64,000 nucleotides of DNA. Origin: Pedobacter sp. Leaf250 (GTDB lineage: Bacteria > Bacteroidota > Bacteroidia > Sphingobacteriales > Sphingobacteriaceae). The notes under the pieces were generated by a model. That model was not told the origin of the DNA and ran no database searches. It was given only the letters and a program-made list of their open reading frames with translations. Of this stretch, positions 35,741 to 44,973 are shown in pieces (the first letter of the stretch is position 1; the number at the start of each line of letters is the position of its first letter). The stretch is taken from contig NZ_CAKLBU010000007.1 of assembly GCF_920984735.1 (NCBI RefSeq), positions 179,193-243,192 on the forward strand, read 5' to 3'. Made by a program: the position numbers and the translations under genes.

Positions 35741-36219
35741 ACACAATAGAACAACAGCTATGGGATTACATCGACGGGAATTTAGATGCAACAGAAGCAA
35801 GAGCCATCGAAGAAAAAATCAATTCGGATGTCGAAATTAAACTCCAATATGAGGAGTTAATGAACTTGAATTTAGCTTTTGGCAAGATAGAATTGGATGA
35901 ACCTTCGATGTCGTTCACCAGAAATGTAATGGAAAGCGTGGCATTACAACCTGCTCCTGTTGCTTTGAAAACGAAATTAAACACCAATATTATTTACGGC
36001 ATTGGTGGCTTTTTTATCATTTCATTATTGGCCTTATTTGGTTACGCCATTTTCAATATAGATTTTAAAGCCGTTGATTTCGATTTAAAATTAAATGCCG
36101 ATTTCAACTTGGATAAATACATTACCCCAACCATGCTTTACAGTTTCCTTTTTGCTGATTTGGTAATTGGATTGGTTTTTTTGGATTATTTGTTAAGGAA
36201 GAAATTAATGCACAAGTAA
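35737..36219 (+). CDS. Two-helix anti-sigma-like membrane protein
   Basis: 160 residues. The N-terminal 65 residues (QLWDYIDGNLDATEARAIEE) are a cytoplasmic anti-sigma-like segment without the Cys/His zinc site. Two membrane helices follow (about 86-106 and 132-152) with a short periplasmic loop rich in Asp and Phe. The four-base overlap with the sigma gene supports a sigma/anti-sigma pair. The ligand or stress sensed cannot be read from sequence. Confidence 0.82.
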   Translation: MNTIEQQLWDYIDGNLDATEARAIEEKINSDVEIKLQYEELMNLNLAFGKIELDEPSMSFTRNVMESVALQPAPVALKTKLNTNIIYGIGGFFIISLLALFGYAIFNIDFKAVDFDLKLNADFNLDKYITPTMLYSFLFADLVIGLVFLDYLLRKKLMHK

Positions 36220-36227
36220 ACTTTTAG

Positions 36228-36270
36228 TCATCGGATGAATATAGGCGCCCTGCTCATATTCATCCGATAA
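36228..36270. repeat. Hairpin element, copy 2
   Basis: ATCGGATGAATAT (36230-36242) and its exact complement (36256-36268) enclose a 13-base loop. Same arms as the element at 34756-34799. It follows the anti-sigma gene by a few bases. Confidence 0.7.
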
Positions 36271-36315
36271 CTAGAATATTTAAAATCAAAATTTCGAAAC
36301 CCGTAAATTTTTCCA

Positions 36316-36349
36316 AATAAAAAAGCCCCGATTTATTCAATCGGGGCTT
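36316..36349 (-). terminator. Rho-independent terminator after the cold-shock gene
   Basis: AAGCCCCGATT pairs with AATCGGGGCTT around a five-base loop; the minus strand then runs into TTTTTTA. It lies 22 bases after the cold-shock gene stop. Confidence 0.88.
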
Positions 36350-36370
36350 CATTGTAAATATGATAGTTAA

Positions 36371-36562
36371 TTAAATTACTTTCACATTAACGGCATTTAA
36401 GCCTTTTTTACCGTTAGCAACTTCGTACTGTACTTTGTCGTTTTCACGGATTTCGTCGATAAGACCTGTTGAATGAACAAAAATTTCGCTATCGCCATTT
36501 GCAGGTACGATAAAGCCAAAACCTTTAGTTACATTGAAGAATTTTACTGTGCCTTCTTGCAT
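36371..36562 (-). CDS. cspA: Cold-shock domain protein (CspA type)
   Basis: 63 residues from the ATG at 36560-36562, giving MQEGTVKFFNVTKGFGFIVP. The frame is open 23 codons further upstream, but that part is an AT-rich leader. RNP1-like KGFGFI and RNP2-like IFVHST motifs are present. CspA-type proteins bind single-stranded RNA/DNA and act as RNA chaperones. The gene stands alone with a promoter 26 bases upstream and its own terminator. Confidence 0.94.
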   Translation of the reverse strand: MQEGTVKFFNVTKGFGFIVPANGDSEIFVHSTGLIDEIRENDKVQYEVANGKKGLNAVNVKVI

Positions 36563-36587
36563 TGTATTAAATATTAAAATTAAGTCT

Positions 36588-36618
36588 GCAAGGTAAGTTT
36601 TAATTTTTAAAATCAAAA
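36588..36618 (-). promoter_or_regulatory. Promoter of the cold-shock gene
   Basis: On the minus strand TTTTG (36614-36618) is followed after 18 bases by TACCTTGC (36588-36595), a near match to the TAnnTTTG -7 element. This leaves a short AT-rich leader before the ATG. Confidence 0.5.
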
Positions 36619-36666
36619 TAAATTTTAACATTTTTTTAACGTTAAAATTTTGTAAACAGCAGATTA

Positions 36667-37593
36667 CTAAGGCTTTTTAATTGCCTTACCCACTATCATC
36701 ACTGTAATTTCGCTGTTGTGCGGAATCCCGAGGGTGGTTCCGGGAGCTACATCAAATAGATTTCTGATGTAAATATCGGCGACGCCCTGCATCATTTTTT
36801 TCTTGGGTTCAGCAGCTTCTGGAAGCACGCCATTTACCGACAGAATTTTCATCCTTCCGGTATAATCTACCAGGGCAAAACATTCGTAAGCAAAATCCTT
36901 ATAAGCCCTGTTAATTTCAATTCTATATTTAGGAAAAATATAATCGTAAGCCGAAGTGCGTTTTAACAACTTATCGGCAGTGCTAAATTTTTCCACCTTC
37001 ACAATTTTACTTTTTGGTAGAAACTGAACAGGTTCTGTTGCCGCAAAAGCCGTGGAATCCGTTCGATTCACTTCATTTGATCTTTTTTCGATGTAAATTG
37101 TATCAGCCTTAGAAGGGCGCTGCAAAATCTGTGCTGTGGTTTTTAGTTTATTTTTAATGTAATTCTGCGCATAAAAAGTCATGTTTACATCCGAACGAAT
37201 ATCATCTGCAATCACTTTTCCATCTACCTGAACACGCTGGAAAACCAAACTGTCTTTACTGATATGTTTTACCTTGAAAAACTCTTCGGCAAAGTTATAC
37301 ACGTTACCATGATCATATTGTAGATAAAAGTTCTGCATTATTTGTTTCTGTGGACTCCAGGCAGACATGGTATCTTCAGAAACTACTTCGATAATCCATG
37401 ATGGCTTTTGCATAAAGCCTTGTTTATTGAAAGATAAACCATCACTAAACCGGCGCTTTACTTCTTCATAGCGAATGCCTTTAACAGGTGCGAATTCGAA
37501 ATCTCTTAAACTGGCATCGTTCTTTTTATTTTTGGAGCTGCAAGCAGAAAGCATCAGCATTAAAAAAAAGATTTGTATCGTGTTCTTAATCAT
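36667..37593 (-). CDS. Lipoprotein of unknown function
   Basis: 308 residues. A lipoprotein signal ends in LMLSAC (lipidated Cys18). The mature part is polar and mixed alpha/beta without a motif I recognise. The C-terminal segment (IRNLFDVAPGTTLGIPHNSE) and a stretch mentioning DYTGRMKILSVNGVL look like a soluble periplasmic domain. It lies 16 bases after the phosphodiester glycosidase gene on the same strand, so the two are probably cotranscribed. Confidence 0.7.
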   Translation of the reverse strand: MIKNTIQIFFLMLMLSACSSKNKKNDASLRDFEFAPVKGIRYEEVKRRFSDGLSFNKQGFMQKPSWIIEVVSEDTMSAWSPQKQIMQNFYLQYDHGNVYNFAEEFFKVKHISKDSLVFQRVQVDGKVIADDIRSDVNMTFYAQNYIKNKLKTTAQILQRPSKADTIYIEKRSNEVNRTDSTAFAATEPVQFLPKSKIVKVEKFSTADKLLKRTSAYDYIFPKYRIEINRAYKDFAYECFALVDYTGRMKILSVNGVLPEAAEPKKKMMQGVADIYIRNLFDVAPGTTLGIPHNSEITVMIVGKAIKKP

Positions 37594-37609
37594 TTAAAGG
37601 CTAAAATAA

Positions 37610-38476
37610 CTATTTCTTTTTTACCAAAACCACGTTGGCCACTTTCCGCTGGCCTTCATGATCCCATTTTTTATTATCGGTTGGATAATTGATTACCCCA
37701 CCATCTGGCATTCCATTAACCCATAAAGTGGTGGAGCCGCCACCATCAAAATTAATGGAACTGGTACAACCTAACCATTTCATCAATCTGCTCAACTCAT
37801 GTAAACTCATGCCAGCCGAATTTTCATTTCTGCCATCAACTGTTAAAAGTATAATTCTTCCGTTGGGCTTTACGCCTAAACAAGTGCGTGGATGGCGCAA
37901 ACGCGTAAAGGAAGTGGTATCTAAAAGTTCATCCACATTATTAAACGTTAATAACGGCCCATTGAGCATAATGTTCTGTTCCGTTAGCTTAGTTTCCCAG
38001 TCTGTTGTTCCATCCCATTTTTTAATTGTTATTTTCCCATCATTTATCACAACTGCAGCTTGTTGATGCCTTGCCCTATTTTCGTTTTTATCTAAGCGGT
38101 TGGTGTTGATTATATTTCCGTTTACTTTAACAAAATCTACCGAACCGCCATTTTTTACATCAAAAAAATTCCCATTCAAAGCTGCAATTGCAGTATCGCG
38201 AATGCCAAAATCACTTGTTTTGATTAATTCTTTTTCTTCAGCACCCAATGCGAAAATTGCCTTTCTACCTGTATTTTTCACCTCCAGAAAAGAAATGTTT
38301 TCATTTGCTAAAAACAGATTTTTTTGATCGAAATGATGGCGGAATAATTTTACCTGTTTGGCCACTCTTGTTTTTTGCCATCTGGCTTTTGCAACGGTGA
38401 TCGAATCGGTATTTTGAGCATAACTAATTGATGCCAATGCTGTGATCAGGATGAAAAAGGATATTTTTTTAAACAT
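37610..38476 (-). CDS. Phosphodiester glycosidase family protein (NAGPA domain)
   Basis: 288 residues with a signal peptide ending SISYAQ (about residue 21). The NAGPA-type domain is marked by AALNGNFFDVKNGGSVDFVK, CLGVKPNGRIILLTVDGRN and the signature INFDGGGSTTLWVNG. Homologues remove GlcNAc linked through phosphate (the uncovering enzyme in animals) or act in bacterial wall and exopolysaccharide turnover. The protein should be periplasmic. It is upstream of the unknown lipoprotein gene. Confidence 0.88.
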   Translation of the reverse strand: MFKKISFFILITALASISYAQNTDSITVAKARWQKTRVAKQVKLFRHHFDQKNLFLANENISFLEVKNTGRKAIFALGAEEKELIKTSDFGIRDTAIAALNGNFFDVKNGGSVDFVKVNGNIINTNRLDKNENRARHQQAAVVINDGKITIKKWDGTTDWETKLTEQNIMLNGPLLTFNNVDELLDTTSFTRLRHPRTCLGVKPNGRIILLTVDGRNENSAGMSLHELSRLMKWLGCTSSINFDGGGSTTLWVNGMPDGGVINYPTDNKKWDHEGQRKVANVVLVKKK

Positions 38477-38500
38477 GGGTTTATGATTTGAGCTAAATTA

Positions 38501-38543
38501 AAAAAAACGGAGTAAACCAGCGAATGGCTTACTCCGTTTTTTT
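38501..38543 (-). terminator. Rho-independent terminator after the metzincin gene
   Basis: ACGGAGTAA pairs with TTACTCCGT around a 13-base loop, with A-runs and T-runs on opposite sides so it can work in both directions. It lies about 105 bases after the metalloprotease stop; the stretch between is a low-complexity TTTTAAAC-type sequence. Confidence 0.8.
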
Positions 38544-38647
38544 GGTATTGGAATGTTTGATTGTTGAAATGCTGGAATGTTTTAGGTTGCAAGTTTTTAA
38601 ACTTTTAAACGTTACAACCTTTTAACTTTTAACTTTCAACATAAAAG

Positions 38648-41161
38648 CTATTTCTTCGGATCTAAAATATTTTTAATTCTAACACTTAAATCATCGTAAT
38701 GCGCTTTTGAAATGACATCGCCTGCTGTAGCACGGGCTTTAGTAGTTGTTTGTAAAGTTTTCAGCTCTGCCCTTACCAATGGACGGATATCGGATAAGCT
38801 CACATTAATTGGTGTTAAACCATAACTGGCTGCATATTCAACCGGAAAACCTGCCGGAAGTTCTGATTCGGTCGTCATTAAATAGCCTAAACGATCTACA
38901 TAAGCCCTTTGCAAATTCCGTTTAAATGCATCTGGTCTGCCAGCAACAAATACTGATTTTTTAATATCAGTAAATAATTCTGGTAGTGTATACGCTTTAG
39001 TTGTACCGTTTTTAGTTTCATTATCCAATAAACGGGCAATTCTAGGAGCCGATAATAAATTTACCAATGTATTGGCCTGAACAGCTTTTATCCTATTCAG
39101 CAATACACCGTTATCAAATTTATTCAATTGATCGTTGTTGATTAACCAAAGTGGTGTAGTGAACAATTGCTGGTTAAAAAACGCGACTGCTTCTTTTTGT
39201 TTTGCTTTTGATAAGTAACTATAAACCGGACCAGATTGATCGTAAGTTTTAAAGTTTTCGCTCATGCCGCCAACGTTGGTAAGCACATGACCCATGTAAC
39301 GGTTATACTGACCAACAATTTCAGTATAAATTTCTTTTAAATCGCTGTAGTCTTTACCTTTTTGATAGGTCCATTTTTCTACATTTGGAAGAATGCGTTT
39401 TAAATTCGCAATACCATAATTGCTGGCTTTCATCGCATTATCACCCAAATCTTCGCTCTGTAAGCGAGGATCTAAAGTGGTTCCCTGACGGCCATAAAAA
39501 TAAAGCGGATTGCCTGCGTTCTTTAAAATCCATTGGTTTAAAACTTCTTTTTCCTGCTCGGCAGTTTTGTTACCCGGAAGCCAGGAATAACCCCATTTAA
39601 TTGACCATTTATCATATTCTCCAATTTGAGGATGCATTTTAGTTACGCCATCGCCAGGTTGTGCAATGTAGTTGAAACGGGCATAATCCATAATAGAAGG
39701 TGCTGTTCCATGTTTATCGGTAAATGCTCTTGAACGCAATGAATCAACCGGATAAGCATAGCTCGAACCGAAGTTGTGTGGCAAACCTAAAGTATGGCCA
39801 ATTTCGTGTGACGAAACGAAACGGATCAATTCGCCCATTTGTGTATCAGTAAATTTGGCTTTACGTACTTCTGGATTTATCGCTGCCGTTTGAACAAAAT
39901 ACCAGTTGCGCAATAAACTCATTACGTTATGGTACCAACCAATGTGTGTTTCCAAAATCTGTCCCGTACGTGGATCACTTACATGTGGCCCGTAAGCGTT
40001 CGGAATATCAGATGCAAAATAACGAACTACCGAATAACGGGAATCTTCTACGCTAAATTGTGGATCTTCTTTAGGTGTTGGTGCTTGCTTACCAAAAATT
40101 GCATTTTTGAAACCTGCTGCTTCGAAAGCCACTTGCCAATCATTAACCCCTTGAATTAAAAATGGAACCCATTTTTTTGGCGTTGCCGGATCTATATAAA
40201 TGATGATCGGTTTAACAGGCTCTACCAACTCGCCCCTCATGTAAGCCGCTGTATCTTTCGGAACCAAATTCCATCTGTGGATATAAGCCGTACGTTCTGC
40301 TTTTTGAGCATCAGTACCATAATCAATTTGCGATTGACCAAAGTAGCCTACCCGGCTATCCATAATCCTTGCCTTCACCGGGTTTTTAGGCAATAGCAAC
40401 ATCGAAGTATTAAATTCGAAGGTTACTGCTCCATTGCTATTATCGGTAGGCGACTCTGCAGCACGATAAGTTTTTGCAGTTTTTACCTCAATGTTTATTG
40501 GGAAAGTTTTTACGGTATCAATATACGATCGGGTTGCATCATAAGTAATAACTTTATAAGCCTTACGGATTTGATCTGTTGCGCCTATTGCCATAATGTC
40601 GCCATTGTAAAAATCAGTAACATCAATCACTACTCCGGTTGTATCTTTATTGTAAGCTTTAATCTCGAAGCTTGCTAAAATCTGTGCCAGGTTTGAGTTT
40701 TGCACTGATTCGTACATATCGCTCGTAGAATCTGCTTTGGTAGCATAACTTGGTACACGAATGTAGATCTGCTTACCTCTACGTTCCCATTTCCAAACCT
40801 GCTCATTTAGTTCTTCGCCGCCATATTGCTGGTTGCCTACTTTAATGCCAACTGGTGCTTTTGCCAAGCGTGTTACCACTAACATTTCACGGTTGATAAC
40901 CGAATCCGGTATCTCGAAATACCATTTATCATCAACTTTATGTGTTTTAAATAATCCATTAGTGGTTCTTGCTTTTGAAGTAATCACTTCCGAATAAGGT
41001 TTAATTCCTTCTTTTTTTGCAGCTGCGGCTGGTGCTGCCGTTGGCGTTGCAGGGGTAGTTGATCCCTTTTTAGATTTTTTTTGTGCCTGTACTGACTGTG
41101 TTCCAGCCAAACCAAGCACCATAATACTTGCCAATGCAAGTACCTTAACTTGTTTTTTCAT
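38648..41161 (-). CDS. Zinc-dependent metalloprotease, metzincin type (DUF5117)
   Basis: 837 residues. A signal peptide ends near SVQAQ (residue 27) and is followed by a Lys/Ala/Pro-rich linker. The catalytic site is HEIGHTLGLPHN (His452, Glu453, His456, His462), with the Met-turn in APSIMDYARFNY about 50 residues later. The N-terminal half matches the DUF5118/DUF5117 layout found in large secreted Bacteroidota peptidases. It should act in the periplasm or outside the cell; no T9SS CTD is seen. Substrate unknown. Confidence 0.93.
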   Translation of the reverse strand: MKKQVKVLALASIMVLGLAGTQSVQAQKKSKKGSTTPATPTAAPAAAAKKEGIKPYSEVITSKARTTNGLFKTHKVDDKWYFEIPDSVINREMLVVTRLAKAPVGIKVGNQQYGGEELNEQVWKWERRGKQIYIRVPSYATKADSTSDMYESVQNSNLAQILASFEIKAYNKDTTGVVIDVTDFYNGDIMAIGATDQIRKAYKVITYDATRSYIDTVKTFPINIEVKTAKTYRAAESPTDNSNGAVTFEFNTSMLLLPKNPVKARIMDSRVGYFGQSQIDYGTDAQKAERTAYIHRWNLVPKDTAAYMRGELVEPVKPIIIYIDPATPKKWVPFLIQGVNDWQVAFEAAGFKNAIFGKQAPTPKEDPQFSVEDSRYSVVRYFASDIPNAYGPHVSDPRTGQILETHIGWYHNVMSLLRNWYFVQTAAINPEVRKAKFTDTQMGELIRFVSSHEIGHTLGLPHNFGSSYAYPVDSLRSRAFTDKHGTAPSIMDYARFNYIAQPGDGVTKMHPQIGEYDKWSIKWGYSWLPGNKTAEQEKEVLNQWILKNAGNPLYFYGRQGTTLDPRLQSEDLGDNAMKASNYGIANLKRILPNVEKWTYQKGKDYSDLKEIYTEIVGQYNRYMGHVLTNVGGMSENFKTYDQSGPVYSYLSKAKQKEAVAFFNQQLFTTPLWLINNDQLNKFDNGVLLNRIKAVQANTLVNLLSAPRIARLLDNETKNGTTKAYTLPELFTDIKKSVFVAGRPDAFKRNLQRAYVDRLGYLMTTESELPAGFPVEYAASYGLTPINVSLSDIRPLVRAELKTLQTTTKARATAGDVISKAHYDDLSVRIKNILDPKK

Positions 41162-41253
41162 TTAATGTGATATGGTTTTTTATGGTAATAAGAGCCCGAA
41201 GTTAGAGGCTTGTTACCTTATAAACATTTTGTAACCGTAAAGTTACCAACAGG

Positions 41254-42501
41254 TTAAATCCGCTTTTCTAACCTCACCACTTTAAAGAAAACTTTATTAT
41301 CTCGATAGACTTCAAAGATGACTGTTTTATCGGCCTTGGATTTGAACATCTCAGTAAGATCGTTCAAGGTGTATGTATCAACGGGTTTAAAATTAACGCC
41401 AATAATTTCATCATAAGGACACAAGCCCGCCTTTTCGGCGGGAGAGCCTTCATCAATTTCGCCGATGATAACTCTTTTATATTCTGCCTGATCCAAATAA
41501 ATAACCATGCCAACCATATCGTGCTGGAATGGTATTTTAGCCAAACTATTAGGTTTCAAATACATAAATTTCTCCTGATAATTTAACTGCACGTCGAATT
41601 TTCTTAGCATCTCGGCACCCAGGTTTCCATTACGAAAGGTGAGATCGATTTTTTTTGAAATGGATTTAAAATCGGGAAAACCCGAAACCACCTCCTTAAA
41701 AACATATCCCCCGAGGTAAAATGTATTTATGCGCCCCATGTAGCCTTTTATCTGGCCGCTTAAACTCATTCCCAAATTAGCTTTGATTTTTTTTTCTGGC
41801 AGCGGGAAAGCACCGCCATTAAACATCTCCATTGATAGCGCATGGCTAGCTCCGGTATCCATCAGCAACCTTGCATTTACTTTGCTGCTATCAGGAACTT
41901 CCACCTGAACATCTACATAAGGCTTCAGGTTCTCTATTAAAATAGGCACTTTACTTCCCCTGTATTTTATCTTCCGGCTTAAATCACTAAATATAATTCT
42001 ATTCTCGCTGTAGCGGATATCAACAATAAAACTGTTGAAAAAACTATAACCAATCAAGCCATATATTTTGATGCCCAGATGCCCCGACAGATTGAACAAA
42101 TCTTCTTTTAAAACGGCCGTTGGAATATGGCTAATTTTTGCACTTCCTATTTTTGCGCTAATGTTTTGAGAAACATAGGCATCTACCGTTTCCAGGCCCA
42201 AACCCGAAAGTTTAATTTTTCGCATTAAACTAAAATTTAAAGTATCGATGATGGATGGTTCGGTGATAATCATCGGTCCGACACCCGTATCAAGCACAAA
42301 ATTATAAGGCCCTTTTTCATTTATAAAAATTGGGATGATCATTAAATTTTTAATGCATTTAAACTGGATGGACTGCTTCTGTTTATTGCCCGGAAACGTA
42401 AATTCTTGCGAAAAAGATGGAGAACCGATCAATAGCAACCCTGCACAAATCGTAATTTTGTGGATACCGAAAAGGATAACAGAAGCATATTTGGTTAACA
42501 T
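41254..42501 (-). CDS. Aspartyl protease (retropepsin-like) with PDZ domain
   Basis: 415 residues with an N-terminal signal/anchor (about 8-31, ending SPSFSQ). Two retropepsin-like halves carry FVLDTGVG (Asp71) and LLMDTGASH (Asp215). A C-terminal PDZ domain spans about 325-410 (GEIDEGSPAEKAGLCPYDEI). Such exported aspartyl proteases are common in Bacteroidota and Proteobacteria and probably trim envelope proteins. It is divergent from the PBP4-type gene. Confidence 0.9.
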   Translation of the reverse strand: MLTKYASVILFGIHKITICAGLLLIGSPSFSQEFTFPGNKQKQSIQFKCIKNLMIIPIFINEKGPYNFVLDTGVGPMIITEPSIIDTLNFSLMRKIKLSGLGLETVDAYVSQNISAKIGSAKISHIPTAVLKEDLFNLSGHLGIKIYGLIGYSFFNSFIVDIRYSENRIIFSDLSRKIKYRGSKVPILIENLKPYVDVQVEVPDSSKVNARLLMDTGASHALSMEMFNGGAFPLPEKKIKANLGMSLSGQIKGYMGRINTFYLGGYVFKEVVSGFPDFKSISKKIDLTFRNGNLGAEMLRKFDVQLNYQEKFMYLKPNSLAKIPFQHDMVGMVIYLDQAEYKRVIIGEIDEGSPAEKAGLCPYDEIIGVNFKPVDTYTLNDLTEMFKSKADKTVIFEVYRDNKVFFKVVRLEKRI

Positions 42502-42552
42502 TAAATTAAATTTAATAAATTAGTTGATCATTATCATTTCTAATTCGTTAAC

Positions 42553-43881
42553 ATGTTTATTAACAAAATCAAGCCTTTATCTTTTACCCTATCCATTTTC
42601 TGTTTATTCGGTCTTTCAAGTTGTTCAACCAATAAAATGATTGCCAAAAAGGTGTCTAATGAATTTAAAAATTCATCTGTTATTAAACAATACCAAGTAG
42701 GTTTTGCACTTTATAATATGGATGATAAAAAGATGATTTTTGAGAAAGATGGCGATAAATATTTTACACCTGCATCAAATACAAAACTCTATACCTTTTT
42801 TGCCAGCCTGAAGATGTTGCCAGAACAAATGCCTGCGTTAAAATACATAGAACGTAACGATTCGTTAATTTTTTGGGGAACTGGCGACCCTTCTTTTTTG
42901 CAATTTGCTGTTAAGGATAAATCGGCTTATAACTTTCTTCAAGCTTCCAACAAGAAACTGTTTTTTGCCCCCGGACGTTACTCGGGCACTTTTTTTGGCG
43001 ATGGCTGGAGTTGGGATGATTATGATTACTACTATCAGCCAGAAATTACCGAAATGCCAATTATGGATAATATGGTTACTTCTACTTATCAATCTCCAAA
43101 TAAAATTAATATTTTGCCAAAGGTTTTTTCACATTGTTTCGAGGTAGATTCGAGCAAAACCAATGGCGGCTTTCAGGTAACCAGGGATTTTTTGACCAAT
43201 CATTTTCGCTATCCTTTAGTTGAAGTTAAACCAGGCTACAATCAGCAAAATCCATACAAAACTAGCATACGAACCACTGTTGAAGTACTTTCAGATACGC
43301 TTCATAAAAGTGTTGGCGTAATAAAAATGAAAATTCCAACTGATGCAAAAACACTTCCAGGTGCTAAACGCGATTCGGTTTTAAAACATATGATGTTACC
43401 CAGCGATAATTTTATTGCCGAACATTTGTTGTTGGTTTGTTCCAATCAAATCAGTGATACTTTAAGCACCACAAAAGCCATTCAACACATCACTAAAAAT
43501 TATCTTTCCTTCTTGCCAGATAAAGTGAAATGGGCTGACGGATCTGGCTTATCCCGACAAAATTTATTTACTCCAAGAGATAATATTTACTTACTCGATT
43601 CGATTTATCACCTGGTAAATAACAGGGAAAAACTTTTCGACATGTTACCTGCCGGAGGAAAAAGCGGAACACTAAGGAATGCTTATCCAAAAACCGATCA
43701 GCCTTTTGTTTATGGAAAAACCGGCTCACTAGGCGGAGTGCATAATCAAAGTGGATACGTACTCACTAAAAAAGGCAAGACCTACATCTACTCTTTTATG
43801 AACAATAATTTTGTTAAACCAACTGCCGAGGTTCGAGCCGAAATGGTTAGAATAATGACCTATATTCATGAAAATTTTTAA
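42553..43881 (+). CDS. Lipoprotein D-alanyl-D-alanine carboxypeptidase, PBP4 type (peptidase S13)
   Basis: 442 residues. Lipoprotein signal with lipobox GLSSC (Cys24). Active-site motifs: SxxK as Ser75-Asn-Thr-Lys78 in TPASNTKLYT, an SxN-like ADGSGLSRQN, and KTG in VYGKTGSLGG. These define the PBP4/DacB family that removes terminal D-Ala or cleaves cross-links in peptidoglycan. The GH18 gene follows 62 bases downstream on the same strand. Confidence 0.9.
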   Translation: MFINKIKPLSFTLSIFCLFGLSSCSTNKMIAKKVSNEFKNSSVIKQYQVGFALYNMDDKKMIFEKDGDKYFTPASNTKLYTFFASLKMLPEQMPALKYIERNDSLIFWGTGDPSFLQFAVKDKSAYNFLQASNKKLFFAPGRYSGTFFGDGWSWDDYDYYYQPEITEMPIMDNMVTSTYQSPNKINILPKVFSHCFEVDSSKTNGGFQVTRDFLTNHFRYPLVEVKPGYNQQNPYKTSIRTTVEVLSDTLHKSVGVIKMKIPTDAKTLPGAKRDSVLKHMMLPSDNFIAEHLLLVCSNQISDTLSTTKAIQHITKNYLSFLPDKVKWADGSGLSRQNLFTPRDNIYLLDSIYHLVNNREKLFDMLPAGGKSGTLRNAYPKTDQPFVYGKTGSLGGVHNQSGYVLTKKGKTYIYSFMNNNFVKPTAEVRAEMVRIMTYIHENF

Positions 43882-43943
43882 AGCAGATTATTCAAAGACT
43901 TAAATCGCTGTAAATATGTAAGCATTACCAAACATCAAATCCT

Positions 43944-44969
43944 ATGAAAAAAATCTACTTCCTTTTGAGCATTATTTTACTGCTTGGAATTTCTTCCTGT
44001 AAAAAAAGCGATGGTGTTATTGATCCACCAACTCCGGTTGACCCATTAAAACCTTACGTTCCAGACAACAGTTTTAAAGTGGTTGCCTACTTTCCAAGCT
44101 ATCGCGATCCAAATGGTGTTGCTGATTCAAAATATAAAATGATTACCCATTTATTTTATGCGTTTTTAAATCCAAATGTGGATGGTTCGTTGGCTACATT
44201 AGAACAGCCATCACGATTTTCGAATGTAATGCAGAAAGCAAGGGCAAATGGTGTAAAAACAGGCATTTCTATTTCAGGAACCCGCAGCATTTTTGTTGAA
44301 ATGGCAACATCTGCATCAGCGAGAAAATTATTTGTAAAAAACGTGCTCGGTTTTGCCCGAACAAATAATTTAGATGGTGTAGATATGGATTGGGAATACC
44401 CAAGTACCGCTGACGGTTCTGCAGATAATTATGTTTTATTAATGAAAGAACTATCAGATTCGCTACACAAATACAATAAGTTTTTAAGTGCTGCCATCAC
44501 TCCCGGCGTGTATGCAGGTAGCATTCGCGATGGCTTAAAAAGTGAGGTTTTTCCTTCGGTTGATTTCTTTAACATTATGGTTTACGATGGTATAGGCTGG
44601 GACAAAGATGAACCCATTCAACACGCCTCTTATAATATGGCCGTGGCCAGTTTAAACTATTGGTTAGGCACGAGAGGTATGCCTAAAGAAAAAGCAGTAT
44701 TGGGCATTCCAGCATATGGAAAAAATGCAGCTAATGCTTCAAAAGCTTACCGAGATTTTGTAACCGCAAACGCGGATGTTAATTTAGATTATGCCACAAT
44801 CGATGGTGTTCAATATTATTATAATGGAATTTTAACTACCAGAAAAAAAGCAAAACTCGGACAAGATAGAGCAAATGGAATTATGTTTTGGGAATTTTAT
44901 CATGATGATAACGGCAATAAATCAATCATCAGGGCGGCTAATGATGAATTGGGCAGAAACTATAATTAA
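43944..44969 (+). CDS. Glycoside hydrolase family 18 lipoprotein
   Basis: 341 residues. Lipobox GISSC (Cys19) anchors the protein to a membrane. The GH18 catalytic motif is DGVDMDWE with acid/base Glu151; ISISGT is the strand before and NIMVYDG carries the conserved MxYD. GH18 enzymes cut beta-1,4-GlcNAc bonds (chitinases, endo-N-acetylglucosaminidases). The short loops suggest a small substrate or an internal cleavage role; specificity unknown. The BioF-like gene begins four bases after its stop, so the two form an operon. Confidence 0.88.
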   Translation: MKKIYFLLSIILLLGISSCKKSDGVIDPPTPVDPLKPYVPDNSFKVVAYFPSYRDPNGVADSKYKMITHLFYAFLNPNVDGSLATLEQPSRFSNVMQKARANGVKTGISISGTRSIFVEMATSASARKLFVKNVLGFARTNNLDGVDMDWEYPSTADGSADNYVLLMKELSDSLHKYNKFLSAAITPGVYAGSIRDGLKSEVFPSVDFFNIMVYDGIGWDKDEPIQHASYNMAVASLNYWLGTRGMPKEKAVLGIPAYGKNAANASKAYRDFVTANADVNLDYATIDGVQYYYNGILTTRKKAKLGQDRANGIMFWEFYHDDNGNKSIIRAANDELGRNYN

Positions 44970-44973
44970 ATAA

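Noticed and set aside
36563..36631. N-terminal extension of the cold-shock protein
   Set aside because: AT-rich leader containing the likely promoter; CspA proteins start at MQEGTVKFF here.
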